Positions 53,828 through 62,933 of a stretch of 64,000 bases of DNA are shown one piece after another. The position numbers and the translations under genes are program-made. The stretch is from DASUPK01 sp963736685 (GTDB lineage Bacteria; Actinomycetota; Thermoleophilia; Solirubrobacterales; 70-9). Location of the stretch: contig CAVTPZ010000019.1 in assembly GCA_963736685.1 (NCBI GenBank), positions 1-64,000 of the forward strand. Direction: 5' to 3'. The number at the start of each line of letters is the position of its first letter. The first letter of the stretch is position 1. The notes below the pieces were generated by a model. It searched no databases, was not told where the DNA came from, and saw nothing but the letters and a program-made list of their open reading frames with translations.

Positions 53828-54760
53828 CTACTCGGCCAGCTCGGCGATGTAGTCGACGCCGTCGAGGTCGTTGTGCGTCAGGTGCTGGAACATCAGCCGC
53901 TCGACGCCGGCCTCCTCGAGCTGGGCGAGCTGCTTGCGGATCTCGGCGACGGTTCCGATCAGGGTGTTGTCGCGCAGTCCCTCGATGTAGGCCTCGGGAT
54001 CCGAGGCGTCCTCGGCGCGGACCTCGGCGACCCTGTGTGCGCGCTCCAGAAGGTCGACCTGATCGGAGCCGATGATCCCGTGCGTCATCAGCGAGATCAC
54101 GGGAGCTGAGCGACCGGCGTCCTCCCAGGCCTTCCTGACGACCGGGACGGCCTCACGGGCCTGCTCGGCGCTCATCATCACCAGGTTGTATTCGTCGGCC
54201 CAGAGGGCCGCCGCCGCGAGGGTGCGCGGCTTGGCGCTGCCTCCGACGATCAGGTTCGGTCTTGCGAGCGGCTTCGGCTGGGCGTTGCCACCCTTGATCC
54301 GGTAATGCTCGCCGTCGAAGTCGAAGGGCTCGGGGTCCCACTGGCGGCTGATGATCTCGATCTGCTCCTCGAACATCGCCACGCGCTCGCCGGTGGGCGG
54401 GAAGGGAAACCCGTACGCCTCGTGCTCCGCCTCCAGCCATCCGGAGCCCATGCCGAGTTCGATCCGGCCGCCGCCCGCGATGTGGTCGGCGGTGACGACG
54501 TTCTTCGCGAGCACGGATGGATGGCGGAAGGTCACGGGCGAGACGAGCGTGCCGAGCCGCAGGGTGGAGGTGACGGCCGCGAGCCCGCAGATCGTCGCCC
54601 AGGCGTCGAGGGAGCTCCGCTGCGCCTGCCCCATGACCGACTGGTAGTGGTCCGAGCGAAAGAGTGCGTCGATCGGGCTCTCCTCGCAGGCCCTGGCGAG
54701 CTCCAGCCACTGCTCCCAGGTGACGGACTCCTGCCCCTCGATCATCAGACAGATGCGCAT
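53828..54760 (-). CDS. LLM-class (probably F420-dependent) oxidoreductase
   Basis: 310 residues. Luciferase-like TIM barrel: RICLMIEGQ first strand, FRSDHY, RLGTLVSPVTFRHPSVLAKNV, GRIELGMGSGWLEAEHEAYG, PNLIVGGSAKPRTL. F420 preference is inferred from the actinobacterial setting. ATG 54760 overlaps the stop of the preceding small gene (TGATG), so they are coupled. Confidence 0.9.
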   Translation of the reverse strand: MRICLMIEGQESVTWEQWLELARACEESPIDALFRSDHYQSVMGQAQRSSLDAWATICGLAAVTSTLRLGTLVSPVTFRHPSVLAKNVVTADHIAGGGRIELGMGSGWLEAEHEAYGFPFPPTGERVAMFEEQIEIISRQWDPEPFDFDGEHYRIKGGNAQPKPLARPNLIVGGSAKPRTLAAAALWADEYNLVMMSAEQAREAVPVVRKAWEDAGRSAPVISLMTHGIIGSDQVDLLERAHRVAEVRAEDASDPEAYIEGLRDNTLIGTVAEIRKQLAQLEEAGVERLMFQHLTHNDLDGVDYIAELAE

Positions 54761-55053
54761 CAGTCGGGAAGGATCTCAGCGTCGGAGATGACCTGCGTCT
54801 TGCCTCCGCGGCGGAAGTGGACGTCGACGGACTCGTTCTTGCCGTAGCTGCCGAACAGGCCGAGGGTCATGGCAAGCCAGCGGCTGCGGCTCACCTTCTC
54901 CTTGACGAGTGGCCGCGAGAAGACGACCTCCCGCCCACGGATCGAATAGTCGGCGCCCTCGGACTGCTGCGTGCCGTTGATGAAGACCTGGATCGGCCTC
55001 CCGGCTCCGTTCGGCAACCTGATCCGCCGTCCGACCTCGACGCTCTCGCTCAT
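54760..55053 (-). CDS. Conserved small protein of unknown function
   Basis: 97 residues, no signal peptide. RPIQVFINGTQQSEGADYSIRG then VVFSRPL resembles the short beta-sandwich motif (IxVNGxxQxxGxDY) seen in many unrelated surface and phage proteins. TAATCT lies eight bases before ATG 55053. Coupled to the LLM oxidoreductase. Confidence 0.6.
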   Translation of the reverse strand: MSESVEVGRRIRLPNGAGRPIQVFINGTQQSEGADYSIRGREVVFSRPLVKEKVSRSRWLAMTLGLFGSYGKNESVDVHFRRGGKTQVISDAEILPD

Positions 55054-55167
55054 CGGCGCGGAGATTATCCCGCGGCGACCCTGGGGCCGGGAGTCAGGCG
55101 CAGTAGCCGAACGAGGCGAGGTTGTCTTCGACCGCCGAGAGGTTGTACTGCCCCACTGACCGGCAGC

Positions 55168-55506
55168 CTATCCGAGCGCTTCCTGCAGGTGGCCGAAGGC
55201 CTCGTCCAGGGTGTTCGCCTCGATGGTCTCCTTGCGGATCGCGCCCGTGTAAGCGATCGCGTGACCGTCACCCATCACGTCGATGCCGCCCTCGCGCGTG
55301 CGGAAGAGGCCAGGCCCGGAGATCTCGATCCGCGCCTCGACGCGCTGGCCGGGCGGATGCTCGCGGAAGGCGCTGATCCCGGGGAGCCCGCCCTCCCGGC
55401 GAACCTCCTCGACCCGGAGACGCGCCTCATCGATCGCCTCGTCGAGCGAGTCGAACCGCTCCCTCCCGACCTTGGAACCATGCCGAACCGTGACCTTCCA
55501 CTTCAC
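55168..55506 (-). CDS. Conserved protein of unknown function
   Basis: 112 residues: MKWKVTVRHGSKVGRERFDSL, then DEAIDEARLRVEEVRRE, and a C-terminal ETIEANTLDEAFGHLQEALG. Two beta-hairpin/helix units are likely; no known family recognised. GTG 55506 has TAGTCT eight bases upstream, in a divergent arrangement with the SnoaL-like gene. Confidence 0.6.
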   Translation of the reverse strand: MKWKVTVRHGSKVGRERFDSLDEAIDEARLRVEEVRREGGLPGISAFREHPPGQRVEARIEISGPGLFRTREGGIDVMGDGHAIAYTGAIRKETIEANTLDEAFGHLQEALG

Positions 55507-55540
55507 CGGCGCCCAGACTAGCCTGGGATACTGCGCCGTG

Positions 55541-55987
55541 ATGGCGAGGGAGAACGTCGAGGTCGTTCGGGATGCCCTGCGCCTTTGGGGGCTGAAACCG
55601 GAGGGCGGTCTTGCCGCAATCGACCTTGCCCGTCTGGAAGAGGTGTTCGAGGGAGATACGACCCGCGCCGCTGAGCTCTTCGACCCGGAGGTCGAGATAC
55701 ACCCGCCGGGCGGCTCGATCGGGGGCCGTGTCCAGCGCGGCTATCCGGGCATCGTGCGCAATTGGCGCGACCTGCTGGCGACGTTCGACGAATTCCTGAT
55801 CGACCCGCTGGAGTTCCGGGACGCCGGGGAGCAGGTCATCGTGATTCAGCGCAACATCGGACGGATGCGCGGGATGGACGTCGACGAGCTGGCCTCGGTC
55901 CTGTTCACGCTGCGGGATCGCCGAATCGCCCGGATTGACGTGTTCGCCAGCCGGGAGGGCGCGCTCGAGGCCGCCTCCGCGGTTTAG
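55541..55987 (+). CDS. SnoaL-like (NTF2-fold) protein
   Basis: 148 residues. MARENVEVVRDALRLWG, LFDPEVEIHPPGG, YPGIVRNWRDLLATFDEFLI and VLFTLRDRRIARIDVFASREGALEA are the SnoaL-like polyketide-cyclase-fold pattern. Role unknown; many are small-molecule-binding. GTG 55538 is an alternative start, as GATACT lies five bases before it. Its stop overlaps the citrate synthase stop (convergent). Confidence 0.8.
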   Translation: MARENVEVVRDALRLWGLKPEGGLAAIDLARLEEVFEGDTTRAAELFDPEVEIHPPGGSIGGRVQRGYPGIVRNWRDLLATFDEFLIDPLEFRDAGEQVIVIQRNIGRMRGMDVDELASVLFTLRDRRIARIDVFASREGALEAASAV

Positions 55988-57390
55988 GCGCCGCGCCTTG
56001 GCTTCTTCGGCCGCTTCGCCGGCGGGCCCGTGATCTTCTCCGGGCCGTCCCGCTTCTCGGCGGGGGTGTAGTCGACATCGCGCCGGCCGGTGTAGATCTG
56101 GCGCGGCCGCGCGATCTTCAGCTCCGGATCCTGGTTCTGCTCCATCCACTGCGCGACCCAGCCGGAGGTGCGCGGGATCGCGAAGATCACCGTGAACATG
56201 TCGTTCGGAACGCCCATGGCCTCATAGATCAGCCCGGAGTAGAAGTCGACGTTCGGGTAGAGCTTCCGTGAGGTGAAGAAATCGTCGTCCAGCGCTCGCT
56301 TCTCGAGCTCCGTTGCGATCTCGAGCAGCGGGTTGTCGCCGGTCGCCTCCAGGACCTCCTCGACGTGCTTCTTGATGATCCGGGCCCGCGGGTCGTAGTT
56401 CTTGTAGACCCGGTGGCCGAAGCCCATGAGCTTCTCGTCGCGGTTCTTCACGCCCTCGAGGAAGCCGGGGATGTTGTCGACGGTCTCGATCCGCCGCAGC
56501 ATCTTCAGGACGGCCTCGTTGGCGCCGCCGTGGAGCGGGCCGTAGAGGGCGGCGACACCGGCCGCTACCGCGGAATAGGGATCAACGCCGGATGAGCCGA
56601 CGGAGCGCACCGCGTTCGTGGAGCAGTTCTGCTCGTGGTCGGCATGGAGGATGAAGAGGACATCGAGAGCCTTCGCCAAGCGCGGGTCGGGCTTGAAGGT
56701 GTTCTCCATCTTGAACAGCATCGAGAGGAAGTTCTCGGAGTAGCTCAGCTCGTTGTCGGGATAGACGTACGGCAGTCCCATGCTGTGCCGGTAGGCCCAG
56801 GCGGCGAGGGTCGGGACCTTGGCGATCAGCCGGATCGCCGCCATGTAGCGCTCCTCCGGATCGTCGATGCGCTTCGCGTCCGGATAGAAGGTCGAGAGGG
56901 CGCCGACGTTGGCGAGCAGCATGCCCATCGGGTGGGCGTCGTGCCGGAAGCCCTCGTTGAACTTCTTGATGTCCTCGTGGGCGAAGGTGTGGTGGGTGAC
57001 GTCGTAGGTCCAGCGATCGAGCTGTGCGGGGGTGGGAAGCTCGCCGAAGATGAGGAGGTACGCGACCTCGAGATAGGTGGAGTGCTCGCAGAGCTGCTCG
57101 ATCGGGATGCCGCGGTGCTGGAGGACCCCCGCGTCGCCGTCGATGTAGGTGATCGCCGAGCGACAGGACGCGGTGTTCGTGAAGGCGGGGTCGTACCCCA
57201 TCAGGCCGAAGTCGCCTTCCGCGACCTTGATCTGGCGCAGGTCCATCGTGCGGATGGTCCCGTCCGTGATCTCGACGTCATAGGACTCGCCGGTCCTGTT
57301 GTCCGTGATGCTGAGCGTGTCGCCATTGGAAGCGCCGTCACGCGACGCATCCGCCTGCGGCTCTGCCTGAGTTTCCTGCTTCGTTGCCAT
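55984..57390 (-). CDS. gltA: Citrate synthase
   Basis: 468 residues. Catalytic histidines in HADHEQNCSTNAVR and MGFGHRVYKNYDPRA, plus GPLHGGANEAVLKML. A charged 40-residue N-terminal extension precedes the conserved core. ATG 57390 is preferred over 57471: GAGGAGG lies just upstream and the longer version would overlap the divergent promoter. Condenses acetyl-CoA and oxaloacetate. Confidence 0.97.
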   Translation of the reverse strand: MATKQETQAEPQADASRDGASNGDTLSITDNRTGESYDVEITDGTIRTMDLRQIKVAEGDFGLMGYDPAFTNTASCRSAITYIDGDAGVLQHRGIPIEQLCEHSTYLEVAYLLIFGELPTPAQLDRWTYDVTHHTFAHEDIKKFNEGFRHDAHPMGMLLANVGALSTFYPDAKRIDDPEERYMAAIRLIAKVPTLAAWAYRHSMGLPYVYPDNELSYSENFLSMLFKMENTFKPDPRLAKALDVLFILHADHEQNCSTNAVRSVGSSGVDPYSAVAAGVAALYGPLHGGANEAVLKMLRRIETVDNIPGFLEGVKNRDEKLMGFGHRVYKNYDPRARIIKKHVEEVLEATGDNPLLEIATELEKRALDDDFFTSRKLYPNVDFYSGLIYEAMGVPNDMFTVIFAIPRTSGWVAQWMEQNQDPELKIARPRQIYTGRRDVDYTPAEKRDGPEKITGPPAKRPKKPRRGA

Positions 57391-57430
57391 CCGACCTCCT
57401 CGCTCGGGTGCTGCGTACACCAACGCCCCA

Positions 57431-57436
57431 TATCTT
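57431..57436 (+). promoter_or_regulatory. Leaderless -10 element of the methyltransferase gene
   Basis: TATCTT, six bases, GTG 57443. Confidence 0.5.
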
Positions 57437-57442
57437 CTCACG

Positions 57443-58171
57443 GTGGCGATGTCGGCAAACAGGCTGAGCAAGGAGCAGACGCTGCGCCTCTTCTCGGGCC
57501 TGCCACGCCGCTACGACCGGGCTGGGGCCCTGCTCAGCTTCGGCCAGGACCCGCGCTGGCGCCGGGCGATGGTGCGCACGATTGAGGCCCGTTCGGGCGA
57601 CCGGGTCCTGGATGTCGCGACCGGCACGGGGATGGTCGCCGAGGCGCTGGTCCGGCGGTACGGGTGCTCGGTGGTCGGCCTGGACCAGAGCCCTGAGATG
57701 CTCGCCGGCGCTCGCGCGAAGCTCGACGCCGACCCGGAGCTGGCGGCCCGGATCGAGCTGGTCCGAGGCGAGGCCGAGTCCCTTCCCTTCCCGGACGGCG
57801 CGTTCGACCATCTCACCTTCACCTACCTCCTCCGCTACGTCGCGGATGCGGGGGCGACGCTGCGCGAGCTGGCACGCGTGGTGAGGCCGGGAGGCCGCGT
57901 AGCCTCGCTGGAGTTCATGCTCCCGCCGAAACAGGTGGCCCGCTCGCTCTGGAAGCTCTACACACGCACCGCCATGCCGCCCCTCGGTCGCCTGATCTCC
58001 CCCGACTGGCAGGAGGTGGGGCGGTTCCTGGGCCCAAGCATCACCGAGCTCTACGAGCGCCTTCCTCTCGACCGGCAGCTCGAACTGTGGAACGCCGCCG
58101 GACTCGAGCAGCCCCAGGCCAGGGTGATGAGCTTCGGCGGCGGGGTCGTGGTCTGGGGCACGCGTGCCTGA
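57443..58171 (+). CDS. UbiE/MenG-type SAM-dependent methyltransferase
   Basis: 242 residues. SAM motif VLDVATGTGMVAEALVRRYG near residue 54, GLDQSPEML, ESLPFPDGAFDHLTFTYLLRYV and RVVRPGGRVASLEF. The N-terminal RLFSGLPRRYDRAGALLSFGQDPRWR is the UbiE signature, so a quinone ring is the likely substrate. It overlaps the following membrane-protein gene by eight bases. Confidence 0.85.
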   Translation: MAMSANRLSKEQTLRLFSGLPRRYDRAGALLSFGQDPRWRRAMVRTIEARSGDRVLDVATGTGMVAEALVRRYGCSVVGLDQSPEMLAGARAKLDADPELAARIELVRGEAESLPFPDGAFDHLTFTYLLRYVADAGATLRELARVVRPGGRVASLEFMLPPKQVARSLWKLYTRTAMPPLGRLISPDWQEVGRFLGPSITELYERLPLDRQLELWNAAGLEQPQARVMSFGGGVVVWGTRA

Positions 58172-58904
58172 GCAGCGGCCGGCCTTCTACGCCCTCCGTC
58201 CCGGAGGCTGGCGCGACCTCGTCACCGTGCTGCATCCGCCGTACACGGCCTGGAATCTCGCCAACGTCTGCTTCGGAGCCGCGGCCGCGGCTCAGATCCA
58301 CACCGACCGGTTCGTCGCCACGCTTGTCGCCTTCTTCCTGGCCGTCGGTATCAGCGCCCACACGCTCGATGAGCTGAACGGGCGCCCGCTGAAGACCGAG
58401 CTCTCCGACCTGACCCTGAAGACGCTAGCGGCTGTCTCGCTTCTGGGTGCGATGGGGATCGGGGTGGCCGGCTGCATCATCGTGTCGCCCACGCTGATCC
58501 CGTTCGTCCTGGCGGGTGGCTTCTTCGTCGTCGCCTACAACCTCGAGCTCTTCGGCGGGCGCTTCCACACGGCGTTCTGGCTCGCCTTCGCCTGGGCCGC
58601 CTTCCCGGCGCTCACCTCGTGGTGGGTGAACACCCTCTCGCTCGCGTCCCTGAAGGTCGATGTAGCTGGAATCCTGGTCGCCGCCGGCTGTTTCGGCCTG
58701 GTGAGCGTGCAGCGGACCCTCTCGACGCCGGTGAGGAGGCTGAGGCGCAAGACCGTCTCCGTCAGCGGAGAGCAGCGGCTCGACGACGGCACCGTCATCC
58801 CGCTGACGGCGGCCGAGATCTCCGGACCGCTCGATGCGTCGCTGCGCGGGCTCTCCTGGGCGGTCGTCGTCCTGGCGATCGGGCTCGTTGTAATTCGCTA
58901 CTGA
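58164..58904 (+). CDS. Integral membrane protein of unknown function coupled to the methyltransferase
   Basis: 246 residues, about seven membrane segments. HTLDELNGRPL after the second helix is a weak echo of the UbiA Asp motif, and pairing with a UbiE-type enzyme would fit a prenyl-quinone role, but the second Asp motif is absent; the family is not certain. It converges with the DsbA-like gene, ends overlapping by seven bases. Confidence 0.6.
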   Translation: MPEQRPAFYALRPGGWRDLVTVLHPPYTAWNLANVCFGAAAAAQIHTDRFVATLVAFFLAVGISAHTLDELNGRPLKTELSDLTLKTLAAVSLLGAMGIGVAGCIIVSPTLIPFVLAGGFFVVAYNLELFGGRFHTAFWLAFAWAAFPALTSWWVNTLSLASLKVDVAGILVAAGCFGLVSVQRTLSTPVRRLRRKTVSVSGEQRLDDGTVIPLTAAEISGPLDASLRGLSWAVVVLAIGLVVIRY

Positions 58905-59422
58905 GCGGTGGCCTCGAGTGCCGCCCTCAGTGAGGCGGCATCGAACGAGCCCACGTGGAGGCGGCCGCCGACGAAGAATGTGGGCGTTCCGCCGACCCCG
59001 CTCGCGAGGCCGCTGTCGACGTCACGTTGGACCCGCGGCGCATGGACCCCGGAATCGAGCTCCTCGGTGAACCGATCCGTGGCCAGGCCCAATTCGGTCG
59101 CGTAGTGGATCAGATCCTCGCGCCCGAGCGCCCCGCGCGACTCGTACATGCGGTCGTGCATCTGCCAGAAGGCGCCCTGGGCCGCGGCCGCCTCCGACGC
59201 CTGGGCGGCGCCCTCGGCGTCGGGGTGGATCTCCCGCAGCGGGAAATGGCGGAAGGCGAAGAGCAGGCGCCCGGCCAGCTGATCGCGGATCCGATGGACG
59301 ATCGGGAAGGCGGCGGTGCAGTAGGGGCACTGGAAATCCCCGTACATGACCAGCTCCAACTCGGCCCGATCAGGGCCGTCGACGTGGTCCTCAGCCGAGA
59401 TCGGTGGAGTCAGCTGGCTCAA
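58898..59422 (-). CDS. DsbA-family thioredoxin-like protein
   Basis: 174 residues from TTG 59422. LELVMYGDFQCPYCTAAFPIV carries the CPYC redox site; the insertion domain and C-terminal SGVGGTPTFFVGGRLHVG (cis-Pro loop) are complete. No signal peptide with this start, so it may act in the cytoplasm. TAAGCT lies eight bases upstream and overlaps the -10 of the divergent antiporter gene. The frame stays open far upstream but only across the antiporter's antisense strand. Confidence 0.88.
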   Translation of the reverse strand: MSQLTPPISAEDHVDGPDRAELELVMYGDFQCPYCTAAFPIVHRIRDQLAGRLLFAFRHFPLREIHPDAEGAAQASEAAAAQGAFWQMHDRMYESRGALGREDLIHYATELGLATDRFTEELDSGVHAPRVQRDVDSGLASGVGGTPTFFVGGRLHVGSFDAASLRAALEATAQ

Positions 59423-59430
59423 GATGAGCG

Positions 59431-59440
59431 AGCTTAGACT
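59431..59440. promoter_or_regulatory. Overlapping divergent -10 elements (DsbA-like / antiporter)
   Basis: AGCTTAGACT holds TAAGCT on the minus strand (eight bases to TTG 59422) and TAGACT on the plus strand (six bases to GTG 59447). The two promoters cannot be occupied together. Confidence 0.55.
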
Positions 59441-59446
59441 CGCGGC

Positions 59447-61033
59447 GTGAACGACATCGAGATCCTGATTGCGCTGGTGGCTGCGGCGATCGTCCTGGTT
59501 CGCCTCGCGGACGCGATCTCGATCCCGTATCCGATCGTCCTGGTGCTGGGCGGGTTGGGGATCGGCTTCATCCCGGGAGGGCCCACGCTCGAGCTGCAGC
59601 CGGATGTCGTCTTCCTGGTTTTCCTGCCGCCGCTGCTTCAGTCCGCCGGCTATTGGGCGTCCCCGAAGGAGCTGCGCGCCGAGCTGGTCCCGCTCACCTG
59701 GCTGGTGCTCGGGCTCACGCTGGCCACGATGGTCGCGGTCGCGGCGGTGGCCCAGGCGGTCATTCCCAGCATCAACTGGGCCGAGGGCTTCGTGCTCGGG
59801 GCGATCGTCGCTCCGACGGATCCGGTGGCCGCGATCGCAACCTTCCAACGAGTCGGTGTCAGCGACCGGGTCGCGACCCTGGTGGAGGGCGAGAGCATGA
59901 TCAACGACGCCGTCGCCCTGGTCTCCTACAAGGTGGCGGTGGTCGCCGTGGTCACCGGGACCCTGACTGCCGGGGAGGCGATCGACGATCTGGTGATCGG
60001 GGTGATCGGCGGCGTTGCGATCGGGCTGGTCGTCTCCGGTGTGTCGCAGATCGCTCTTCGGCGCCTCGACGATGCGCCCCTGGCGATCCTGCTCACCGTG
60101 TTCACCGCATACGCCTCGTTCGCGCTCGCCGACGGCGTCGGCGCGTCGGGGGTCCTCGCCGCCGTGAGCAGCGGCCTCTTCTCGGGGTGGCGCTCCCATC
60201 AGGTCTTCGACGCGGACCTGCGCCTGAACGCGCAGTCGTTCTGGCGGGTGCTCGTGTTCGCGCTCAACGCGATTCTCTTCGTCCTCGTCGGCGAGCAGTT
60301 CCCCGAGATCCTGCGCAAGGTGGGGGAGACCTTCTCGCCGGGCGAGATCATCGGCTATGGCCTCATGGTCTCCGCGGTCGTGGTGGTGGTGCGGGTGGTC
60401 TGGCAGTTCCTGCCGGCCTCCCTCGGGCGGCTGTTGCCCGCGCTCGGCGACACGGGAGGCGGTGAGAACTGGCGGGAGCGGCTGCTGATCGGATGGACCG
60501 GCATGCGGGGCGCGGTGTCGCTGGCCGCTGCGCTCGCCCTGCCCTTCACGCTCGATTCGGGCGCCGCCTTCGACTCCCGGGACCTGATCGTCTACCTGAC
60601 GGTGGCGGTCATCTTCGTCACCCTGGTCGGGCAGGGATTGACGCTTCCCTCGCTGGTCAGGTGGCTCGGCCTCAGCTCGCGCGAGGCGTGGGCGCCGGAC
60701 GAGGCGGTGGCGCGGCTGGCCGCGGCGCAGGCCGCCCTCGACAAGCTGGATGAGCTCGACACGGAGGCGACCCCCATCTCCGAGACCGCCCTGGCCCGGC
60801 TGCGCGAGCTCTACCAGGCGCGCTTCGCGCGCTGCGTCGCGGCCCTCCAGGGAGAGAACTCACAGCTTCCCATCGAGGATCCGCTCACCGGTTATCGGAG
60901 GTTGCGCGAGGACCTGATCAAGACCGAGCGCGAGACCCTACTGGGCATGCGCAACGACGGCCGGATCAGGCAGGACCTCTTCCGCCGCATCCAGCGTGAC
61001 CTCGATCTGGACGAGGCCAAGCTGGGGACCTAG
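59447..61033 (+). CDS. CPA1 family Na+(K+)/H+ antiporter
   Basis: 528 residues with about twelve membrane segments. Ion-site motifs VAPTDPVAAIATFQR and GESMINDAVALVSYK are intact, and GWTGMRGAVSLAAALALPF lies in the late membrane part; a cytoplasmic helical tail of about 110 residues follows. GTG 59447 is set by TAGACT six bases upstream. It ends four bases into the convergent kinase gene. Confidence 0.93.
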   Translation: MNDIEILIALVAAAIVLVRLADAISIPYPIVLVLGGLGIGFIPGGPTLELQPDVVFLVFLPPLLQSAGYWASPKELRAELVPLTWLVLGLTLATMVAVAAVAQAVIPSINWAEGFVLGAIVAPTDPVAAIATFQRVGVSDRVATLVEGESMINDAVALVSYKVAVVAVVTGTLTAGEAIDDLVIGVIGGVAIGLVVSGVSQIALRRLDDAPLAILLTVFTAYASFALADGVGASGVLAAVSSGLFSGWRSHQVFDADLRLNAQSFWRVLVFALNAILFVLVGEQFPEILRKVGETFSPGEIIGYGLMVSAVVVVVRVVWQFLPASLGRLLPALGDTGGGENWRERLLIGWTGMRGAVSLAAALALPFTLDSGAAFDSRDLIVYLTVAVIFVTLVGQGLTLPSLVRWLGLSSREAWAPDEAVARLAAAQAALDKLDELDTEATPISETALARLRELYQARFARCVAALQGENSQLPIEDPLTGYRRLREDLIKTERETLLGMRNDGRIRQDLFRRIQRDLDLDEAKLGT

Positions 61034-61974
61034 GTCGGTGCAGGCTCGGCGTCGAAATCGGTGATCCGGCGATATGCCCGCAGGCGCTCGTCGATCTCCT
61101 CGCGCGTCAGTGACCGGATCCGCTCCGTGCCGAAGGCCTCGACGTTGAACGAGGCGAGAACCGAGCCGTAGGCCATCCCCTGACGGAGGACATCGTGATC
61201 GAGGGGGGAGTCCCCGGCCGCCCGGCGGTTGTCCAGGTAGCCGAGGAAGCCGCCGGCGAAGGTGTCTCCGGCGCCGGTCGGATCCCGAACGTCCTCGAGC
61301 ATGAAACCGGGGATCGCGAAGAACTCGTCGCCGCTGAAGAGGGCGGCTCCGTACTCGCCGCGCTTCGCGACCACCACCTTCGGGCCCTTCTCCATCGCCA
61401 TCGCGGCGCGCGCGGCGCGGGCCAGGTTGGGCTCGCCCGTCAGCTCCCGGATCTCGGCGTCGTTGAGCAACAGGCAGTCGACCTCCGCGATCACGCTCTT
61501 CAGCGAGTCGCGCGCCGTCTCGATCCAGAGGTTCATCGAGTCGAGCGCGGCGAACTCGGCTTCGCCGCAGCGGGCACGGACGCTTCGCTGGAGCTCGGGC
61601 TGGATGTTTCCGAGGAAGAGCATCTGCGCCTGGCCCGCGGCCTCGGAGAGCTTCGGGTCGAAGTCCGCGAAGACGTTGAGCTGTGTGTCGTCGGTGTGCG
61701 CGACGTTCATGTCGTACTCGTAATGGCCCTGCCAGAAGAAGGTCTTTCCACCCTCGACCCTCTCGATGTCGTCGGTGATCACACCGCGGCTCTCGAGCAC
61801 GTCGATCTGCTCTTCGCCGAAGTCGTCGCCGACCGGCCCGACCACTCGGACGTCGGTGAAGAAGCTCGCCGCCAGCGAGAAATGGACGGCTGAACCGCCC
61901 AGCATCCGGTCGCGCTCGCCGAACGGCGTGCGCACGGAATCAAAGGCAATCGACCCTACGGCGGTAAGCGACAT
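61030..61974 (-). CDS. PfkB-family carbohydrate/nucleoside kinase
   Basis: 314 residues. N-terminal MLGGSAVHFSLAASFF and C-terminal DPTGAGDTFAGGFLGYL (catalytic Asp, anion hole) define the family; LLNDAEIRELTG is the ribokinase-type middle motif. Substrate not assignable. ATG 61974 overlaps the -10 region of the divergent quinone oxidoreductase. Confidence 0.9.
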   Translation of the reverse strand: MSLTAVGSIAFDSVRTPFGERDRMLGGSAVHFSLAASFFTDVRVVGPVGDDFGEEQIDVLESRGVITDDIERVEGGKTFFWQGHYEYDMNVAHTDDTQLNVFADFDPKLSEAAGQAQMLFLGNIQPELQRSVRARCGEAEFAALDSMNLWIETARDSLKSVIAEVDCLLLNDAEIRELTGEPNLARAARAAMAMEKGPKVVVAKRGEYGAALFSGDEFFAIPGFMLEDVRDPTGAGDTFAGGFLGYLDNRRAAGDSPLDHDVLRQGMAYGSVLASFNVEAFGTERIRSLTREEIDERLRAYRRITDFDAEPAPT

Positions 61975-61979
61975 ATCCT
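61974..61979 (+). promoter_or_regulatory. Leaderless -10 element of the quinone oxidoreductase gene
   Basis: TATCCT, six bases, GTG 61986. Its first base is the first base of the divergent kinase start codon. Confidence 0.5.
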
Positions 61980-61985
61980 TGAGGG

Positions 61986-62933
61986 GTGAAGGCTATTCAG
62001 ATTGAGGAGTTCGGCGGCCCAGAGCAGCTCAAGCTGGTCGATCTGCCGGACCCCGAGGCTTCCGACGGCATGGTCGTCGTCGACGTCGCCCGCTCCGGGA
62101 TGAACTGGGCGGACACGCATGCGATCCGCAACGACTACCTGGCCGAACAGGAGCTCCCGCTGATTCCGGGCGCCGAGATCGCCGGGACCACCTCCGACGG
62201 CCGCCGGGTCGCCGCCCTGATCAACAACGGCGGCTACGCCCAGAAGGCGCTCGTCCCGGAGGCCTTCCTCGTGCCGCTGCCCGACGAGGTGTCAGACGAC
62301 CAGGGGGCCGGGCTGCTGCTTCAGGGACTGACCGCCCACGCCCTCCTCCACTACTGCGCTCACATCGAGAAGGGCGAGACCGTCGTGGTCGAGGCGGCCG
62401 GCGGGGGAACCGGCTCCCTCGCGATCCAACTGGCCAAGCGGGCGGGCGCCAAGGTGATCGGCCTGGCCTCGACCGAGGAGAAGCACGCGCTGTGCCAGCG
62501 ACTCGGCGCCGACGCGGTTGCGGACTCACGCGCCGACGACCTGAAGGAGGCGATCCTCGATGCGAACGGCGGTGAGAAGGTCGATGTCGTGCTCCACATG
62601 TCCGGCACCGGCTTCGAGGCCGAGCTCGCGTGTCTCGGCATGCTCGGCCGGATCGTCGTCTTCGGCAATGCCGCCCGCCAGCCCAGCGAGGTGTCGACGA
62701 ACTATCTGCTCCAGACCTCGAAATCGGTCCTCGGCTTCTGGCTGATCGCGCTGATCGCACAGAAGCGGGAGCTGATTGCCGAGATGATCGGCGACCTGTT
62801 CGGCGCTGTCGCGAAGGGCGAGCTCGAGGTGGTCATCGGGGAGACCTATCCGCTCAGCGAGGCAGCTCGCGCCCACGAGGCCATGCAGGACCGGAGCACG
62901 ACCGGCAAGCTCCTGCTCGACCCCTCAGCCTGA
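61986..62933 (+). CDS. NADPH:quinone oxidoreductase-like (zinc-independent MDR family)
   Basis: 315 residues. MDR fold: MKAIQIEEFGGPEQL, SGMNWADTHAIRNDYL, cofactor motif VVVEAAGGGTGSLAIQLAKRAG and DVVLHMSGTGFEAEL. No zinc-binding cysteines, as in quinone oxidoreductases. Its stop overlaps the helicase start (TGATG). Confidence 0.9.
   Translation: MKAIQIEEFGGPEQLKLVDLPDPEASDGMVVVDVARSGMNWADTHAIRNDYLAEQELPLIPGAEIAGTTSDGRRVAALINNGGYAQKALVPEAFLVPLPDEVSDDQGAGLLLQGLTAHALLHYCAHIEKGETVVVEAAGGGTGSLAIQLAKRAGAKVIGLASTEEKHALCQRLGADAVADSRADDLKEAILDANGGEKVDVVLHMSGTGFEAELACLGMLGRIVVFGNAARQPSEVSTNYLLQTSKSVLGFWLIALIAQKRELIAEMIGDLFGAVAKGELEVVIGETYPLSEAARAHEAMQDRSTTGKLLLDPSA

Noticed and set aside
55065..55167. 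Short minus-strand frame (19 codons ending ASFGYCA)
   Set aside because: No start signal of quality and no homology recognised; too short to call.
59423..60199. N-terminal extension of the DsbA-like frame
   Set aside because: The frame stays open only across the antisense of the antiporter. DsbA homology begins at about 59420, with a -10 element just upstream.
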